A stretch of DNA of 64,000 nucleotides from an uncultured Kiritimatiellota bacterium (lineage in GTDB: Bacteria; Verrucomicrobiota; Kiritimatiellia; RFP12; UBA1067), in NCBI GenBank assembly GCA_934635045.1, contig CAKTZA010000008.1, positions 1 through 64,000 of the forward strand, written 5' to 3'. The position numbers were made by a program, and so were the translations under genes. This document shows, one piece after another, positions 9,920 to 19,298 of the stretch; positions within the stretch are counted from its first letter, which is position 1, and each line of letters begins with the position of its first letter. The notes below the pieces were generated by a model. The model had not been told where the DNA came from and did not search any database. It worked only from the letters and a program-made list of their open reading frames with translations.

Positions 9920-12313
9920 ATGAACGACAAGTCCATGAATGACGCTGTTACGATGCGGTCGAAAGGATCGGCGATCTTGGGGAGAATAGACCAGTACGAT
10001 ATCGAGCGCAAATTGGGCGGGGGCGGTTTTGGCTCAGTTTACCTTGCTTTGGACAAGGTGGCTGGAATTAAAGTGGCTGTAAAAGGCTTGTCTCCGCTTG
10101 TGAAGAACAACATGGAGGAATTGGACCGCATTCGTGAAAATTTTGCGCTTGTCTCACGTTTGCATCATCCCCATATTTCAGCCGCACTTTGTTTGCACAA
10201 GGCAAGTGATGTTTTCTATGATGACAAGACAGTGCGCGAAGACTTAAGCGTATCGGTAGGCGACATGCTTACGGTTATGGCTTTTGCGCCAGGCGTCACT
10301 TTGTCACAATGGCGTCGCCAGTTCCCCAAACAACGTGTTCCTTTGGATAAAGCCGTTTTGATAACACACCAAATTGCAGATGCGCTTGATTATGCACACT
10401 CACAGGGGGTACTTCACCGAGACATAAAGCCATCGAATGTGATGATTGAGACGCGACAGGATGGTTCAATCATTACACATGTGCTTGATTTTGGCCTTGC
10501 GGCCGAACTGCGCTCGTCTATGGGACGCGTATCCAGAGAGATCCATGATACAAGCGGCACGCGTCCCTACATGGCACCTGAACAATGGCGCGGCGCAAAG
10601 CAGGGACCGGCCACGGATCAGTATGCGCTTGCCACTGTCTTTTATGAGATGGTTTTAGGGGCAGTTCCGTTTGCTTCGGCGTTTGAGTGCGGCGATCCCA
10701 TTGTCATGATGACAGCCGTTTGCAATCAAGAGCCAGAATTGCCAGAGTGCCCATATGCCGAGCAATTGCGCCGTGCGCTTTCCAAAAACATGGAGGACAG
10801 GTTTGCCACCTGCCTTGAATTTGCCAAGAGTATAGGGGGAGATGAAGATGTAGCTTCGGCTCCAATTTCTGGGCGCTCAAGTGGAGGCAACGAGTTCCAG
10901 GAAAAGGTGGCGTTGCTGAAAAGGGTCGATGAATTGATTTCGGATGTTCGCAATCGTGTTGCCCCGTGTACGGCCGGTAATGTTGTGTCCTTGGTGCAGG
11001 CCATTGTGATTGCGCGAGAAGAAATGAAAGCGTCAAGGATCTCTCGATGTCGTGAGATTGAGAGATCTATTTTGAAGATGCGGCAAGAGGTTGATGCTTT
11101 GTTGGATCAGTGGTGTCGGCGAGAGTCACTTAAAAAGAAATGTAAGCTCAGTATTTCAACTGTCCCAGATTACGTTACGGCACCTTCCGTCCAGCTCATC
11201 AGACAGCAGCTTGAGCAGAAGTTTAAGGAGTTGGCGAGTTCAAGTCCAATCGATCTTGAATTGTGCGACGAGGAACTGGAGCGGGTGTCAAAATCGCTCA
11301 AGGGCGAGATGGACTGGCGGAAACAATTTGTTGAGAAGTTCACGAAACTTGCAGAGCGCTTGACATCGTGTACGAGTCGACATCAGGGAGAACGGAGCAT
11401 CCTTAATTTAAGGGAAACGTTTGACAAGTTGTTTCATGGCGTGAACTCTGTGGATTCTGTAAAGTTGGATTCTCTGTTTCGAGAGGCAGAGCAAGTCGTG
11501 GAGCGGGCGCGTGTTCTCGCTTATAGATTTGACAAGAGTGAAGAGATTGTTAGAATTGTGCAGGAAATCCAAGGGCATTCTGATTGTGTACAGGGGGCAG
11601 AACAATGCAAAGAGTCTGAAAGCCTTGTCGAGATTAAGGTTGAAAGTGAAGAATTAAGGCGGCAGGCTGACCCGACAAAAGATGTGGATCTTGATTCCAT
11701 AGCATCTCAATCTCATAAGTTGTTAGAGAGGGCAATATCCACAGATAAAGATTTTCAGCACCGAAAGACGGTACTCTTTCGTGCGAACGAGATTAGTGAC
11801 GAGATTAATCATCTTGCATCATCAATGGATTCATGTCCTGAAAAGCATTGTCTGATAAGAGCAATGGATGAGGCGGAAGTTAGCAGGATGGGCAAGATAA
11901 AGAATGAAGCAAGTGCTTTATTGCTTCAGATGAGGCTTGGGAATATTCAAGAGATAGATGATCTTCTTCTTCAGAGCGAAGAGAAACTGGAAGAAATGAA
12001 GTCATTGAAGGAAGATCTTGAATCTCGAAAGAATATGATTGATTTGGGTGTTAAGTTGCTGACAATAATTGTTGTTTTTATATGTGTGATTTGCCTGATT
12101 TGTGTAACTTGTGGTGGGCTGTTGTTGGCGTATATTTGGATTAGAGGGCCCAAAGAATCTTGGGACACTGTGAAGTATTGGTATTATAAAGCCAAGGCTT
12201 ATTGTGTGGGATTTACGAAGGCTGCGTTGAGATGCATGAAGACGCGAAAGGAGAGAAAGGAGAAATATAGTGAAGAGACGAAATATGAATTTTGTGAAGT
12301 TGAAGTTTGTTAG
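9920..12313 (+). CDS. Ser/Thr protein kinase with coiled coil and C-terminal membrane anchor
   Basis: 797 residues with a strong AGGAGGT site. The Hanks-type kinase domain spans about 25-300: glycine loop LGGGGFGSV, ATP lysine K55, HRDIKPSN (H166-R167-D168), DFG at 190-192 and YMAPEQ. All key residues are present, so it should be active. A long helical region (about 320-705) follows, then one transmembrane segment (about 712-741) and a basic tail. No PASTA or other sensor domain is seen. It is the last gene of a co-directional set with the SPFH and FHA proteins, and probably phosphorylates one or both. Confidence 0.85.
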   Translation: MNDKSMNDAVTMRSKGSAILGRIDQYDIERKLGGGGFGSVYLALDKVAGIKVAVKGLSPLVKNNMEELDRIRENFALVSRLHHPHISAALCLHKASDVFYDDKTVREDLSVSVGDMLTVMAFAPGVTLSQWRRQFPKQRVPLDKAVLITHQIADALDYAHSQGVLHRDIKPSNVMIETRQDGSIITHVLDFGLAAELRSSMGRVSREIHDTSGTRPYMAPEQWRGAKQGPATDQYALATVFYEMVLGAVPFASAFECGDPIVMMTAVCNQEPELPECPYAEQLRRALSKNMEDRFATCLEFAKSIGGDEDVASAPISGRSSGGNEFQEKVALLKRVDELISDVRNRVAPCTAGNVVSLVQAIVIAREEMKASRISRCREIERSILKMRQEVDALLDQWCRRESLKKKCKLSISTVPDYVTAPSVQLIRQQLEQKFKELASSSPIDLELCDEELERVSKSLKGEMDWRKQFVEKFTKLAERLTSCTSRHQGERSILNLRETFDKLFHGVNSVDSVKLDSLFREAEQVVERARVLAYRFDKSEEIVRIVQEIQGHSDCVQGAEQCKESESLVEIKVESEELRRQADPTKDVDLDSIASQSHKLLERAISTDKDFQHRKTVLFRANEISDEINHLASSMDSCPEKHCLIRAMDEAEVSRMGKIKNEASALLLQMRLGNIQEIDDLLLQSEEKLEEMKSLKEDLESRKNMIDLGVKLLTIIVVFICVICLICVTCGGLLLAYIWIRGPKESWDTVKYWYYKAKAYCVGFTKAALRCMKTRKERKEKYSEETKYEFCEVEVC

Positions 12314-12388
12314 TCGCATAGTTATTTGGATGAACGATCGCGTCCTGAATCCAAGGTTCAAGTCGAGTATGTTGGCGAGGTGGTACAC

Positions 12389-13031
12389 ATGAAACGATTC
12401 ATATGGCTGCGCGGATTTGGCGGGGGATTGGTCGCAGGCGCTCTTCTGGCGGTCGGGGGCCTTGCCTGTCTGGCTGTCGTGATATCCCTTCTTCCGGATG
12501 ATACGGGCGACTGTCATTGCTTTGACCTTGACGGGAGTCCAGAGGCCGCGTCAAGCGCCGACGCATCGCCGACGAATGCGGTTCCGCTCGCCGAAGAGAG
12601 GTGCGCCGCTTCCCATGCGTACATGTTCTTCTCCCTGTCCGAAAAGGGCGCTTTGCCCCTGAACGCCTATTCGCGTCTCCGCCCCCTTCAGCGGCTGGGA
12701 TTTCAAGGGGCGTTGCCGCGACGGACGCTGTCTCGTGACGGTGCCGGCCGTGGACGGACATCCCGAAGAGGAGGTCGATGTCTCGGACCATGTGCGCCGT
12801 GCGCTGAAGGCGATGGGATGCGATGGACGCATTGCGCGGACGCATTCGCTTGAGCTTGATCCGCGTACGGCGGTCTGGCCGATTCGGCCCGGCGTCGCCC
12901 TTGCCGTCGGGGAGTTCGGCATTTCGGGGACGGTCGGGCAACCGTTCGACGACTTCCATCTGCCGCAGTGCGCGCTGCTGTTGACGGGGCGTGTAGCCAC
13001 GGATTCTCACGGATTGAGTCGTGGGCCCTGA
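12389..13031 (+). pseudogene. Membrane-anchored protein of unknown function, frameshifted
   Basis: The ATG at 12389 opens an N-terminal anchor (GGGLVAGALLAVGGLACLAVVISLL) and a linker. The original frame runs to 12853, but from about 12690 the protein-like sequence is in another frame: SGWDFKGRCRDGRCLVTV, then DVSDHVRRALKAMG, ending at 13031. Deleting one C from the run at 12682-12686 joins them into a smooth product of about 213 residues. The cause may be a homopolymer sequencing error or a real slippage mutation. GC content has returned to the core level here, so it may not belong to the kinase cassette. Family unknown. Confidence 0.5.
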
Positions 13032-13058
13032 CGTGGCGGCGACAAATAATGGTATAAT
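13028..13058 (+). promoter_or_regulatory. Promoter of the two-component operon
   Basis: TATAAT at 13053-13058 with an extended TGG directly upstream. CTGACG at 13028-13033 is a weak -35 at a 19-bp spacing. Confidence 0.55.
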
Positions 13059-13091
13059 GCGGCACCTGAAACGGATGACGAGGGGGTGCCC

Positions 13092-13772
13092 ATGAGAGTT
13101 CTGATCACGGAAGACGATGCGCGGACGGCCGAATACGTCGCGGCCGCCCTGTCGCGCGCGGGGTTCGCGTGCGTCCGTGCGGCGGACGGCGAGGAGGGCC
13201 TTGCCGCCCTGCTGCACGACGACTGGGACGTCGCGGTGACGGACGTCATGCTGCCGAAGCTTGACGGAATCGAGCTCGTGCGCCGCGCCCGCGCCGCCGG
13301 GAAGCGCGTGCCCGTCATCTTCCTCAGCGCGCGCGGCAGCGTCGAGTCGAAGGTCGCGGGGCTGGAGGCGGGCGGCGACGACTACCTCGCGAAGCCGTTC
13401 TCGGTCACGGAGCTCGTTGCGCGCGTCCAGGCGCTCGTGCGCCGCGCCACGCCGTCGGCGGGGCCGGTCGAGCTGCGGGTCGACGACCTCGTGTTCGACC
13501 CCGTGACGCGGCGGGCGTCGCGCGGCGGCCGCAAGATTCCGCTGCAGCCGCTGGAGGCGCGCCTCCTGGAGTATCTCATGCGGAACCGCGGCCGCGTCGT
13601 CTCGAAGACGACGATTCTCGACCGCGTGTGGGACTACTCGTTCAGTCCGCACACCAACGCCGTCGAGGTCTGCGTCTGCCGCCTGCGCGACAAGATCGAC
13701 GGCGGGGCGTCCGTCAGGCTCCTGCACACGGAAAGGAAGGTCGGCTATGTGCTTGAGCCGCGCGAAGCCTGA
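13092..13772 (+). CDS. OmpR/PhoB-family response regulator
   Basis: 226 residues from the ATG at 13092, which has AGGGGG seven bases upstream; the GTG at 13086 would overlap that site. The receiver domain (1-115) has acidic residues D8/D9, phospho-acceptor D51 in VTDVMLPKLDG and K101 in LAKPF. The C-terminal winged helix (about 128-222) shows the LEARLLEYLMRNRGRVVSKT recognition region and the RKVGYVLE end. It is a transcription factor controlled by the histidine kinase whose start lies within its last codons. Targets cannot be read from the sequence; CusR/CopR-like metal regulation is only one possibility. Confidence 0.9.
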   Translation: MRVLITEDDARTAEYVAAALSRAGFACVRAADGEEGLAALLHDDWDVAVTDVMLPKLDGIELVRRARAAGKRVPVIFLSARGSVESKVAGLEAGGDDYLAKPFSVTELVARVQALVRRATPSAGPVELRVDDLVFDPVTRRASRGGRKIPLQPLEARLLEYLMRNRGRVVSKTTILDRVWDYSFSPHTNAVEVCVCRLRDKIDGGASVRLLHTERKVGYVLEPREA

Positions 13773-15150
13773 GCGCCGCCTGCGCACGCGTCTGGCGCGG
13801 CAGGCCGTCCTGTCGGGCGGCCTCGTCTCGCTGGCCGCCGCGTGCGTCGTCCTTGCGCTCACCTATCTGCATCTCACGCGCCAGATGGCCCGGCCGCTTG
13901 TGCGCGTGACGAACGACCTCCTCGCCGAATACGCGGAATCGCAGCGCGGCGACGAGTCCGGCAAGTCGTTCTTCACGCACATGGACGAGGACGCCGAGGA
14001 GCGCGACACCGCGCGCTTCTTCGTGCTGCTGGCGGACGGACAGGGCGGCCTGATCTACGCGACGCCCATGCCGGAGCCGATTCGCCAGTCGATGCTGGAC
14101 GCCGCGAAAGTCGGCGCGGACGGCCACGTCCGACGGACGCTGGTCGCGTGGCGCGGACGGGCGCGCCGCTGCGCCCTGCGCCGCTGCGCGACGCCCCTGC
14201 CGGACGGGAACGTGATCGTCGTCGCGGTCGACGGCACGCCCCACGAGACGTTCTTCTTCATCGTCCTGGGCGTGCTGGGCGGCGCGTCCCTGCTGGCGAC
14301 GCTGCTCGCGGGCTTCGGCGCGTTCCTGTTCGGCACGCGGCTCGAACGCCGCCTCGCCGCGATTGCGGCGGCGGCCGAGGCGATCGCCGCCGGCGACTGG
14401 TCGCGGCGCGTGTCCGCGCACGGCGAGGTGCGGGAGGTCGAGAACCTCGTGCGCCTCTTCAACCTCATGTGCGACCACAACGAGCGGACGCTGAACGAGC
14501 TGCGCGTGCTGACGGACAACATCGCCCACGACCTGCGCACGCCCCTGACGCGCCTGGCGCTGGCGGCGGAGAGCGAGCCGTCCGGCGACGGGGCGCGTTC
14601 GCTGGCCGATGCCGTGACGGAAGAGACGTCCGCCATGCTGGACATGATCGACGTGATGCTGGAGATCTCCCGCACGGACGCGAAGATCGAGACGTCGCCG
14701 CGCGTCGAGCTGGACGTGTCCGTGCTGGTCGAGGAGACGGTCGCGCTATTTCGTCCGCTGGCGGCGGATCGCGGCGTCGAGCTGGCCTTTGCGGCGCCGG
14801 ACGGCCCCGTCTGCTATTCGGGCCATCGCGCCAAGTTCCAGCGGCTGCTCGGCAACCTGACGGAGAACGCCGTCAAGTTCACGCCGGCGGGCGGGCAGAT
14901 CGCCTGGTCGGTCGCGCGGCTGCCGGGGGGCGGCGTGCGGCTGGCCGTGTCGGACACCGGGTGCGGCATCGCGGCCGATGATATCCCGCACGTCTTCACG
15001 CGCTTTTGGCGGGCGGACTCGAGTCGGCACTGTCCGGGCAACGGGCTGGGGCTTGCGCTCGTCAAGGCCATCGCGACGTCCTACGGCGGCTCCGTCGTCT
15101 GCGAATCGACGCTGGGGAAGGGCACGACGTTCACGGTCACGCTGCCCTGA
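13747..15150 (+). CDS. Membrane sensor histidine kinase
   Basis: 467 residues, overlapping the regulator gene by 26 bp. A first transmembrane helix (about 19-42), a sensor region of roughly 120 residues and a second helix (about 170-192) are followed by HAMP (about 195-250). The dimerisation domain contains H261 in [12 protein letters not shown]. The ATP domain shows the N box (LTENAVKF), DTGCGI and [12 protein letters not shown]. The overall layout resembles the CusS/TctE branch. It is the cognate kinase of the preceding regulator. Confidence 0.9.
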   Translation: MCLSRAKPERRLRTRLARQAVLSGGLVSLAAACVVLALTYLHLTRQMARPLVRVTNDLLAEYAESQRGDESGKSFFTHMDEDAEERDTARFFVLLADGQGGLIYATPMPEPIRQSMLDAAKVGADGHVRRTLVAWRGRARRCALRRCATPLPDGNVIVVAVDGTPHETFFFIVLGVLGGASLLATLLAGFGAFLFGTRLERRLAAIAAAAEAIAAGDWSRRVSAHGEVREVENLVRLFNLMCDHNERTLNELRVLTDNIAHDLRTPLTRLALAAESEPSGDGARSLADAVTEETSAMLDMIDVMLEISRTDAKIETSPRVELDVSVLVEETVALFRPLAADRGVELAFAAPDGPVCYSGHRAKFQRLLGNLTENAVKFTPAGGQIAWSVARLPGGGVRLAVSDTGCGIAADDIPHVFTRFWRADSSRHCPGNGLGLALVKAIATSYGGSVVCESTLGKGTTFTVTLP

Positions 15151-15271
15151 TGGCGTGAGACGACGGGCGCAGGGCTCCGGGGCCTGCGTTCGTGTAAACC
15201 CGATTTCCGGCTTTTACAGAATCTGTCGCGGCGAACGGGGGATTTCGGGCTGCGGACGGGTTCCCATCGCG

Positions 15272-15287
15272 TGGCATGGTGTTTGCA
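15272..15287 (+). promoter_or_regulatory. Sigma-54 promoter of glutamine synthetase III
   Basis: TGGCATGGTGTTTGCA matches the -24/-12 consensus TGGCAY-R-N4-TTGCW at every defined position, with exactly 10 bp between GG (15273-15274) and GC (15285-15286). Transcription would start near 15298, about 50 nt before the glnN ATG. It predicts nitrogen control through an enhancer-binding activator. Confidence 0.75.
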
Positions 15288-15349
15288 AATACGTTTGCGT
15301 CAGCTGCGGCGGATGGTCCGGCGCGGCGAAACGAAAAGGAAAACGAACC

Positions 15350-17515
15350 ATGAGCAACTGTGCCAGACTGGCAGCCACGAAAAGAGTTGCGGCGCTGAAG
15401 GCCGAAGCGCCGTGCGCACCGAGCGAGGTGAAGGACATCGGCTATGCCGAGGACGTCTTCACCCGCGAGACGATGAAGCAGTACCTTTCCAAGGACACCT
15501 GGAAGAAGCTCATGCAGACGATCGACGGCGGCGAGCCGCTCGACCCGTCGATCGCGGGCGAGGTCGCGCACGCCATGCGCCACTGGGCGATGGACCGCGG
15601 CGCGACGCACTACACGCACTGGTTCCTGCCGCTCACCGGCTCGACGGCCGAGAAGCACGACGCCTTCCTGGAGATCAAGGACGGCCAGCCCGTGCAGGCG
15701 TTCTCGGGCAAGAACCTGATCGTCGGCGAGCCTGACGCCTCGTCCTTCCCGTCCGGCGGCATCCGCTCGACGTTCGAGGCGCGCGGCTACACGGCGTGGG
15801 ACCCGACCTCGCCGGCGTTCATCAAGCGCCACGGCAACGGCGCGACGCTCTGCATCCCGACGGCGTTCTGCGCCTACACGGGCGAGGCGCTCGACAAGAA
15901 GACGCCGCTCCTGCGCTCGATGCAGGCCCTCTCGGCGGCGGCGAAGCGGCTCATGCACTGCTTCGGCAAGGGCGACGAGAAGGTGACGATCACGCTCGGG
16001 CCGGAACAGGAGTACTTCCTCGTCGACAAGAGCTTCTACCTCGCGCGTCCCGACCTCGTGCAGACCGGCCGCACGCTCTTCGGCGCGCCGTCCGCGAAGC
16101 ACCAGCAGCTCGAGGACCACTACTTCGGCACGATCAAGGCGCGCGTCCTCAACTTCATGACCGAGGTCGAGAAGGAGCTCTGGAAGCTCGGCATCCCGGC
16201 GAAGACGCGCCACAACGAGGTCGCGCCCGCCCAGTTCGAGCTCGCGCCGATGTTCGAGGAGCTGAACCTCTCGTGCGACCACAACATGCTCGTCATGGAG
16301 GTGCTGCGCCAGGTCGCCGACCGCAACGGGCTCGTCTGCCTGCTGCACGAGAAGCCGTTCGCCGGCATCAACGGCTCGGGCAAGCACAACAACTGGTCTG
16401 TCGCCTACGGTGACACGAACCTCCTCAACCCCGGCACGGATCCGCACCAGAACGCGATCTTCCTCACGACGCTCTGCGCCGTCATCGAGGCGGTCGACAA
16501 GCACGCCGACCTCATCCGCGCGTCCGTCGCGACGGCCGGCAACGACCACCGCCTCGGCGCGAACGAGGCGCCGCCGGCGGTCATCTCGGTCTACCTCGGC
16601 GACCAGCTCGCGGACGTCATCGCCCAGCTGGAGAAGGGCGCGCCGAAGAGCTCGAAGCACGCCGGCACGATGAAGATCGGCGTCGACACGCTGCCCGCGC
16701 TCCCGAAGGATGCGACCGACCGCAACCGCACCTCGCCGTTCGCCTTCACGGGCAACAAGTTCGAGTTCCGCGCGCCCGGCTCGTCGGCCTCCTGCTCGGC
16801 CCCGAACGTGATTCTCAACACGATCGTCGCCGAGGCGATGAACCGCATCGCGGACGAGCTCGAGAAGGCGGGCGTCGTCGGCAAGGCGAAGGCGGGCGAG
16901 CACACGGCCGCGTTCCACAACGCGCTGCAGAAGATCCTGCAGGACATCGTGAAGACGCACAAGCGCATCATCTTCAACGGCGACGGCTACAAGGCCGACT
17001 GGCTCGCCGAGGCCGCGAAGCGCGGTCTCCCGAACGCGCCGACGACGCCGGAGGCCCTCAAGGCCTACACGCGCAAGGAGAACATCGCCGTCTTCGAGAA
17101 GGCGGGCGTCTTCAGCGCGCGGGAGCTTGAGTCGCGCTACGAGATCGCGATGGAGGACTACACCGCCAAGGTGCTCATCGAGGCGAACTGCGCGCTCGAC
17201 ATCGCCCGGACGATGATCCTCCCGGCCGTCAAGCAGGAGTATCGCGAGACGATCGAGGCCTACAACCAGACGGACGCGAGCAACCTCAAGGGCGCGATCG
17301 ACGTCCTGAAGGACGAGGTCACGCGGCTCGGCGACGGGCTGACGGCGGCCGAGGCGTCCGTGCGCCGCCTCCAGGAGGCGGTGAACAAGGCCGATCCCGC
17401 CGCTGCGCTGGCGGAGATGGCGACGCTGCGCCAGACGGTGGACGCGCTCGAAAGCGAGGTCGCCGACGAGAAGTGGCCGCTGCCGAAGTACCGCGAGATG
17501 CTGTTCGTGTACTGA
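15350..17515 (+). CDS. glnN: Type III glutamine synthetase
   Basis: 721 residues from the ATG at 15350, which is preceded by AAAAGGA; this is the usual length for GSIII, far longer than GSI. The N-terminal [20 protein letters not shown] block, the [15 protein letters not shown] motif and the catalytic regions ([37 protein letters not shown] and [10 protein letters not shown]) are all present. It assimilates ammonia by making glutamine from glutamate and ATP in the cytosol. The upstream sigma-54 promoter fits nitrogen-limited expression. It stands alone as a transcription unit. Confidence 0.95.
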   Translation: MSNCARLAATKRVAALKAEAPCAPSEVKDIGYAEDVFTRETMKQYLSKDTWKKLMQTIDGGEPLDPSIAGEVAHAMRHWAMDRGATHYTHWFLPLTGSTAEKHDAFLEIKDGQPVQAFSGKNLIVGEPDASSFPSGGIRSTFEARGYTAWDPTSPAFIKRHGNGATLCIPTAFCAYTGEALDKKTPLLRSMQALSAAAKRLMHCFGKGDEKVTITLGPEQEYFLVDKSFYLARPDLVQTGRTLFGAPSAKHQQLEDHYFGTIKARVLNFMTEVEKELWKLGIPAKTRHNEVAPAQFELAPMFEELNLSCDHNMLVMEVLRQVADRNGLVCLLHEKPFAGINGSGKHNNWSVAYGDTNLLNPGTDPHQNAIFLTTLCAVIEAVDKHADLIRASVATAGNDHRLGANEAPPAVISVYLGDQLADVIAQLEKGAPKSSKHAGTMKIGVDTLPALPKDATDRNRTSPFAFTGNKFEFRAPGSSASCSAPNVILNTIVAEAMNRIADELEKAGVVGKAKAGEHTAAFHNALQKILQDIVKTHKRIIFNGDGYKADWLAEAAKRGLPNAPTTPEALKAYTRKENIAVFEKAGVFSARELESRYEIAMEDYTAKVLIEANCALDIARTMILPAVKQEYRETIEAYNQTDASNLKGAIDVLKDEVTRLGDGLTAAEASVRRLQEAVNKADPAAALAEMATLRQTVDALESEVADEKWPLPKYREMLFVY

Positions 17516-17583
17516 GGACAGTCTCGGTCGGTACCGAGGTTCGGGAGGCTTGGAAGGACTGGACGCTGACCCGGCGTCCGCCC

Positions 17584-17605
17584 GTCCGGGCCTCCCGGAC
17601 TTTAT
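17584..17605 (+). terminator. Probable terminator after glnN
   Basis: GTCCGGG-CCT-CCCGGAC gives a perfect 7-bp stem (17584-17600), followed by TTTAT. Confidence 0.5.
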
Positions 17606-17662
17606 CGGAATCGGAAATGAGAATCCCCTGCGGAAAAATCTCAGCCGCATCAGCAGCAAAGA

Positions 17663-17712
17663 TTGCTTTCGCTGAACACGGAGATGATGGAGAGACGGAG
17701 ACACGGAGATGC
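17663..17712. repeat. CGGAG-type dispersed intergenic repeat
   Basis: TTGCTTTCGCTGAACACGGA is followed by GGAGAGACGGAGACACGGAG. The first 20 bases recur at 52264. The remainder of the 17516-17866 gap holds no gene I can support. Confidence 0.6.
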
Positions 17713-17866
17713 AGGCCTTCCCGTGCAGGACGCCCAAGTCGCCCGCCCGGAAGCGGGAGCACCGTTGCCTCGAAACGCGCCGCACGTCGGAATACGAATT
17801 GCGCCCGACTGTCGACTCTGCCGCGCAGAGAACGGGGCGTGGCGATTGCGGAGGCGGGGCGGACTG

Positions 17867-17875
17867 TGCTATACT
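17867..17875 (+). promoter_or_regulatory. Extended -10 promoter of the esterase operon
   Basis: TGC followed by TATACT (17870-17875), 43 bp before the start codon at 17919. No good -35 is seen. Confidence 0.5.
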
Positions 17876-17918
17876 ATCCGACATCTGAAAATCATCCAAT
17901 CACGACAACAAGGAAAAC

Positions 17919-19298
17919 ATGAAACGACTGATTCTCTCGTTGGCTGCGCTCGTGGCGGCGCAGGTCTTCGCAGGGCCGCTCGACACGGCCTGGATCAAGG
18001 GCACGACGGACAAGACGCCGATCGACTACAAGGCCGGCGAGACAATGACGTTTACGCTGACGCCGCAGGACGTCGGGGAACTCGCGGCGGGCGAGTGGTT
18101 CCTCGACTGGAAGCGGACGGGCGACGACGGCGTGGTCGACCAGGGCAAGGCACCCTTTGACGGGAAGACGCCGTTCACCTACGCGACGAAGATCGACAAG
18201 CCCGGCTTTGTGCGCCTCTACGCGGCGGTCGTCGACAAGGCCGGCAAGCGCTACCGCAAGCAGTTCACGGGCGACCCCAACACGCCGGAAGGCAAGAAGG
18301 CGATGAACGCCTTCGAGCGCGCGAAGAAGGAGGTCTTCTTCGACGGCGGCGCGGGCGCGGACATCGAGACGCTCGCGACGCATCCGGAGCCGACGGACTT
18401 CGACGCCTTCTGGGACGGGCAGTACAAGCGCCTCGACCGCGTGCCGCTGAAGGCCGAGCGCATTGAGATTCCCTGCGCGAACAAGCGGGCGAAGATCTAC
18501 GCGATCGAGATTCGCTGCGCGGGGCTTCGTCCGGTCACGGGCTATCTCTCGGTTCCGACGGCCGTCGCCGAGGGGAAGACGTTCCCGGCGCGGCTGGAGA
18601 CGCACGGATACAGCGGTGACCGCTGCACGCACGAGGCGCCGGGCTGGGCGCGCGACGACGAGATCGTGCTCAACATCAACGCACACGGGCTGAAGCTCCC
18701 CGCGTTCGGCGCGACGAATGCGGACACGAAGGCCCTGCGGTGGGAGATCCGCTCGCATGACCAGGCCTACGCCTTTGACGCGAAGCAGAACGAGGATCCC
18801 GAAGTCGCCTACTTCAACGGCATGGTGCTGCGCGTGAAGCGCGCGCTCCAGTACCTGAAGACGGTCGAGGGCTGGAACGGCCGCGACCTCATCGCGTCCG
18901 GCGGCAGCCAGGGCGGGCTCCAGACAATCTGGGCGGCCGGGTGCGGCGAGGGCGTGACGCGCGCCGAGAGCGGCATCACCTGGTGCTGCGACATGTACAC
19001 GTCGGGCAAGCTCCGCAAGGACAAGTCGCTCAATCTTTCGAGCGATGGCTGGTACATTCCGTGGACGGAGGCGATGGGCTACTACGACGCGGCGAACTTC
19101 GCGAAGCGGATTCCGGCGACGTGCCTGACGATCATCACGCGCGCGGGCCTCGGCGACTACTGCTGTCCGCCGATGGGGCTCGCGAAGCTCTGGAACAACA
19201 TTCCCGGCAACAAGAAGGTCGTCTGGGTGCAGGGCTCGGAGCACGGCTACGTGCCGCCGGCCTACGAGGGGCGCGACATCGTGCGCGAGGCGAAGTAG
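17919..19298 (+). CDS. Secreted acetylxylan-esterase-like alpha/beta hydrolase
   Basis: 459 residues with a signal peptide ending near AQVFAG. An N-terminal beta-rich region (about 25-125) precedes an AXE1-type alpha/beta hydrolase. The nucleophile lies in ASGGSQGG (about residue 329), preceded by GYLSVPTA and LETHGYSGDR. The late conserved histidine is probably in GSEHGY near the C terminus. It likely removes acetyl groups from hemicellulose or other glycans in the periplasm. The downstream murD starts directly after its stop, which is unusual for a catabolic gene. Confidence 0.8.
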   Translation: MKRLILSLAALVAAQVFAGPLDTAWIKGTTDKTPIDYKAGETMTFTLTPQDVGELAAGEWFLDWKRTGDDGVVDQGKAPFDGKTPFTYATKIDKPGFVRLYAAVVDKAGKRYRKQFTGDPNTPEGKKAMNAFERAKKEVFFDGGAGADIETLATHPEPTDFDAFWDGQYKRLDRVPLKAERIEIPCANKRAKIYAIEIRCAGLRPVTGYLSVPTAVAEGKTFPARLETHGYSGDRCTHEAPGWARDDEIVLNINAHGLKLPAFGATNADTKALRWEIRSHDQAYAFDAKQNEDPEVAYFNGMVLRVKRALQYLKTVEGWNGRDLIASGGSQGGLQTIWAAGCGEGVTRAESGITWCCDMYTSGKLRKDKSLNLSSDGWYIPWTEAMGYYDAANFAKRIPATCLTIITRAGLGDYCCPPMGLAKLWNNIPGNKKVVWVQGSEHGYVPPAYEGRDIVREAK

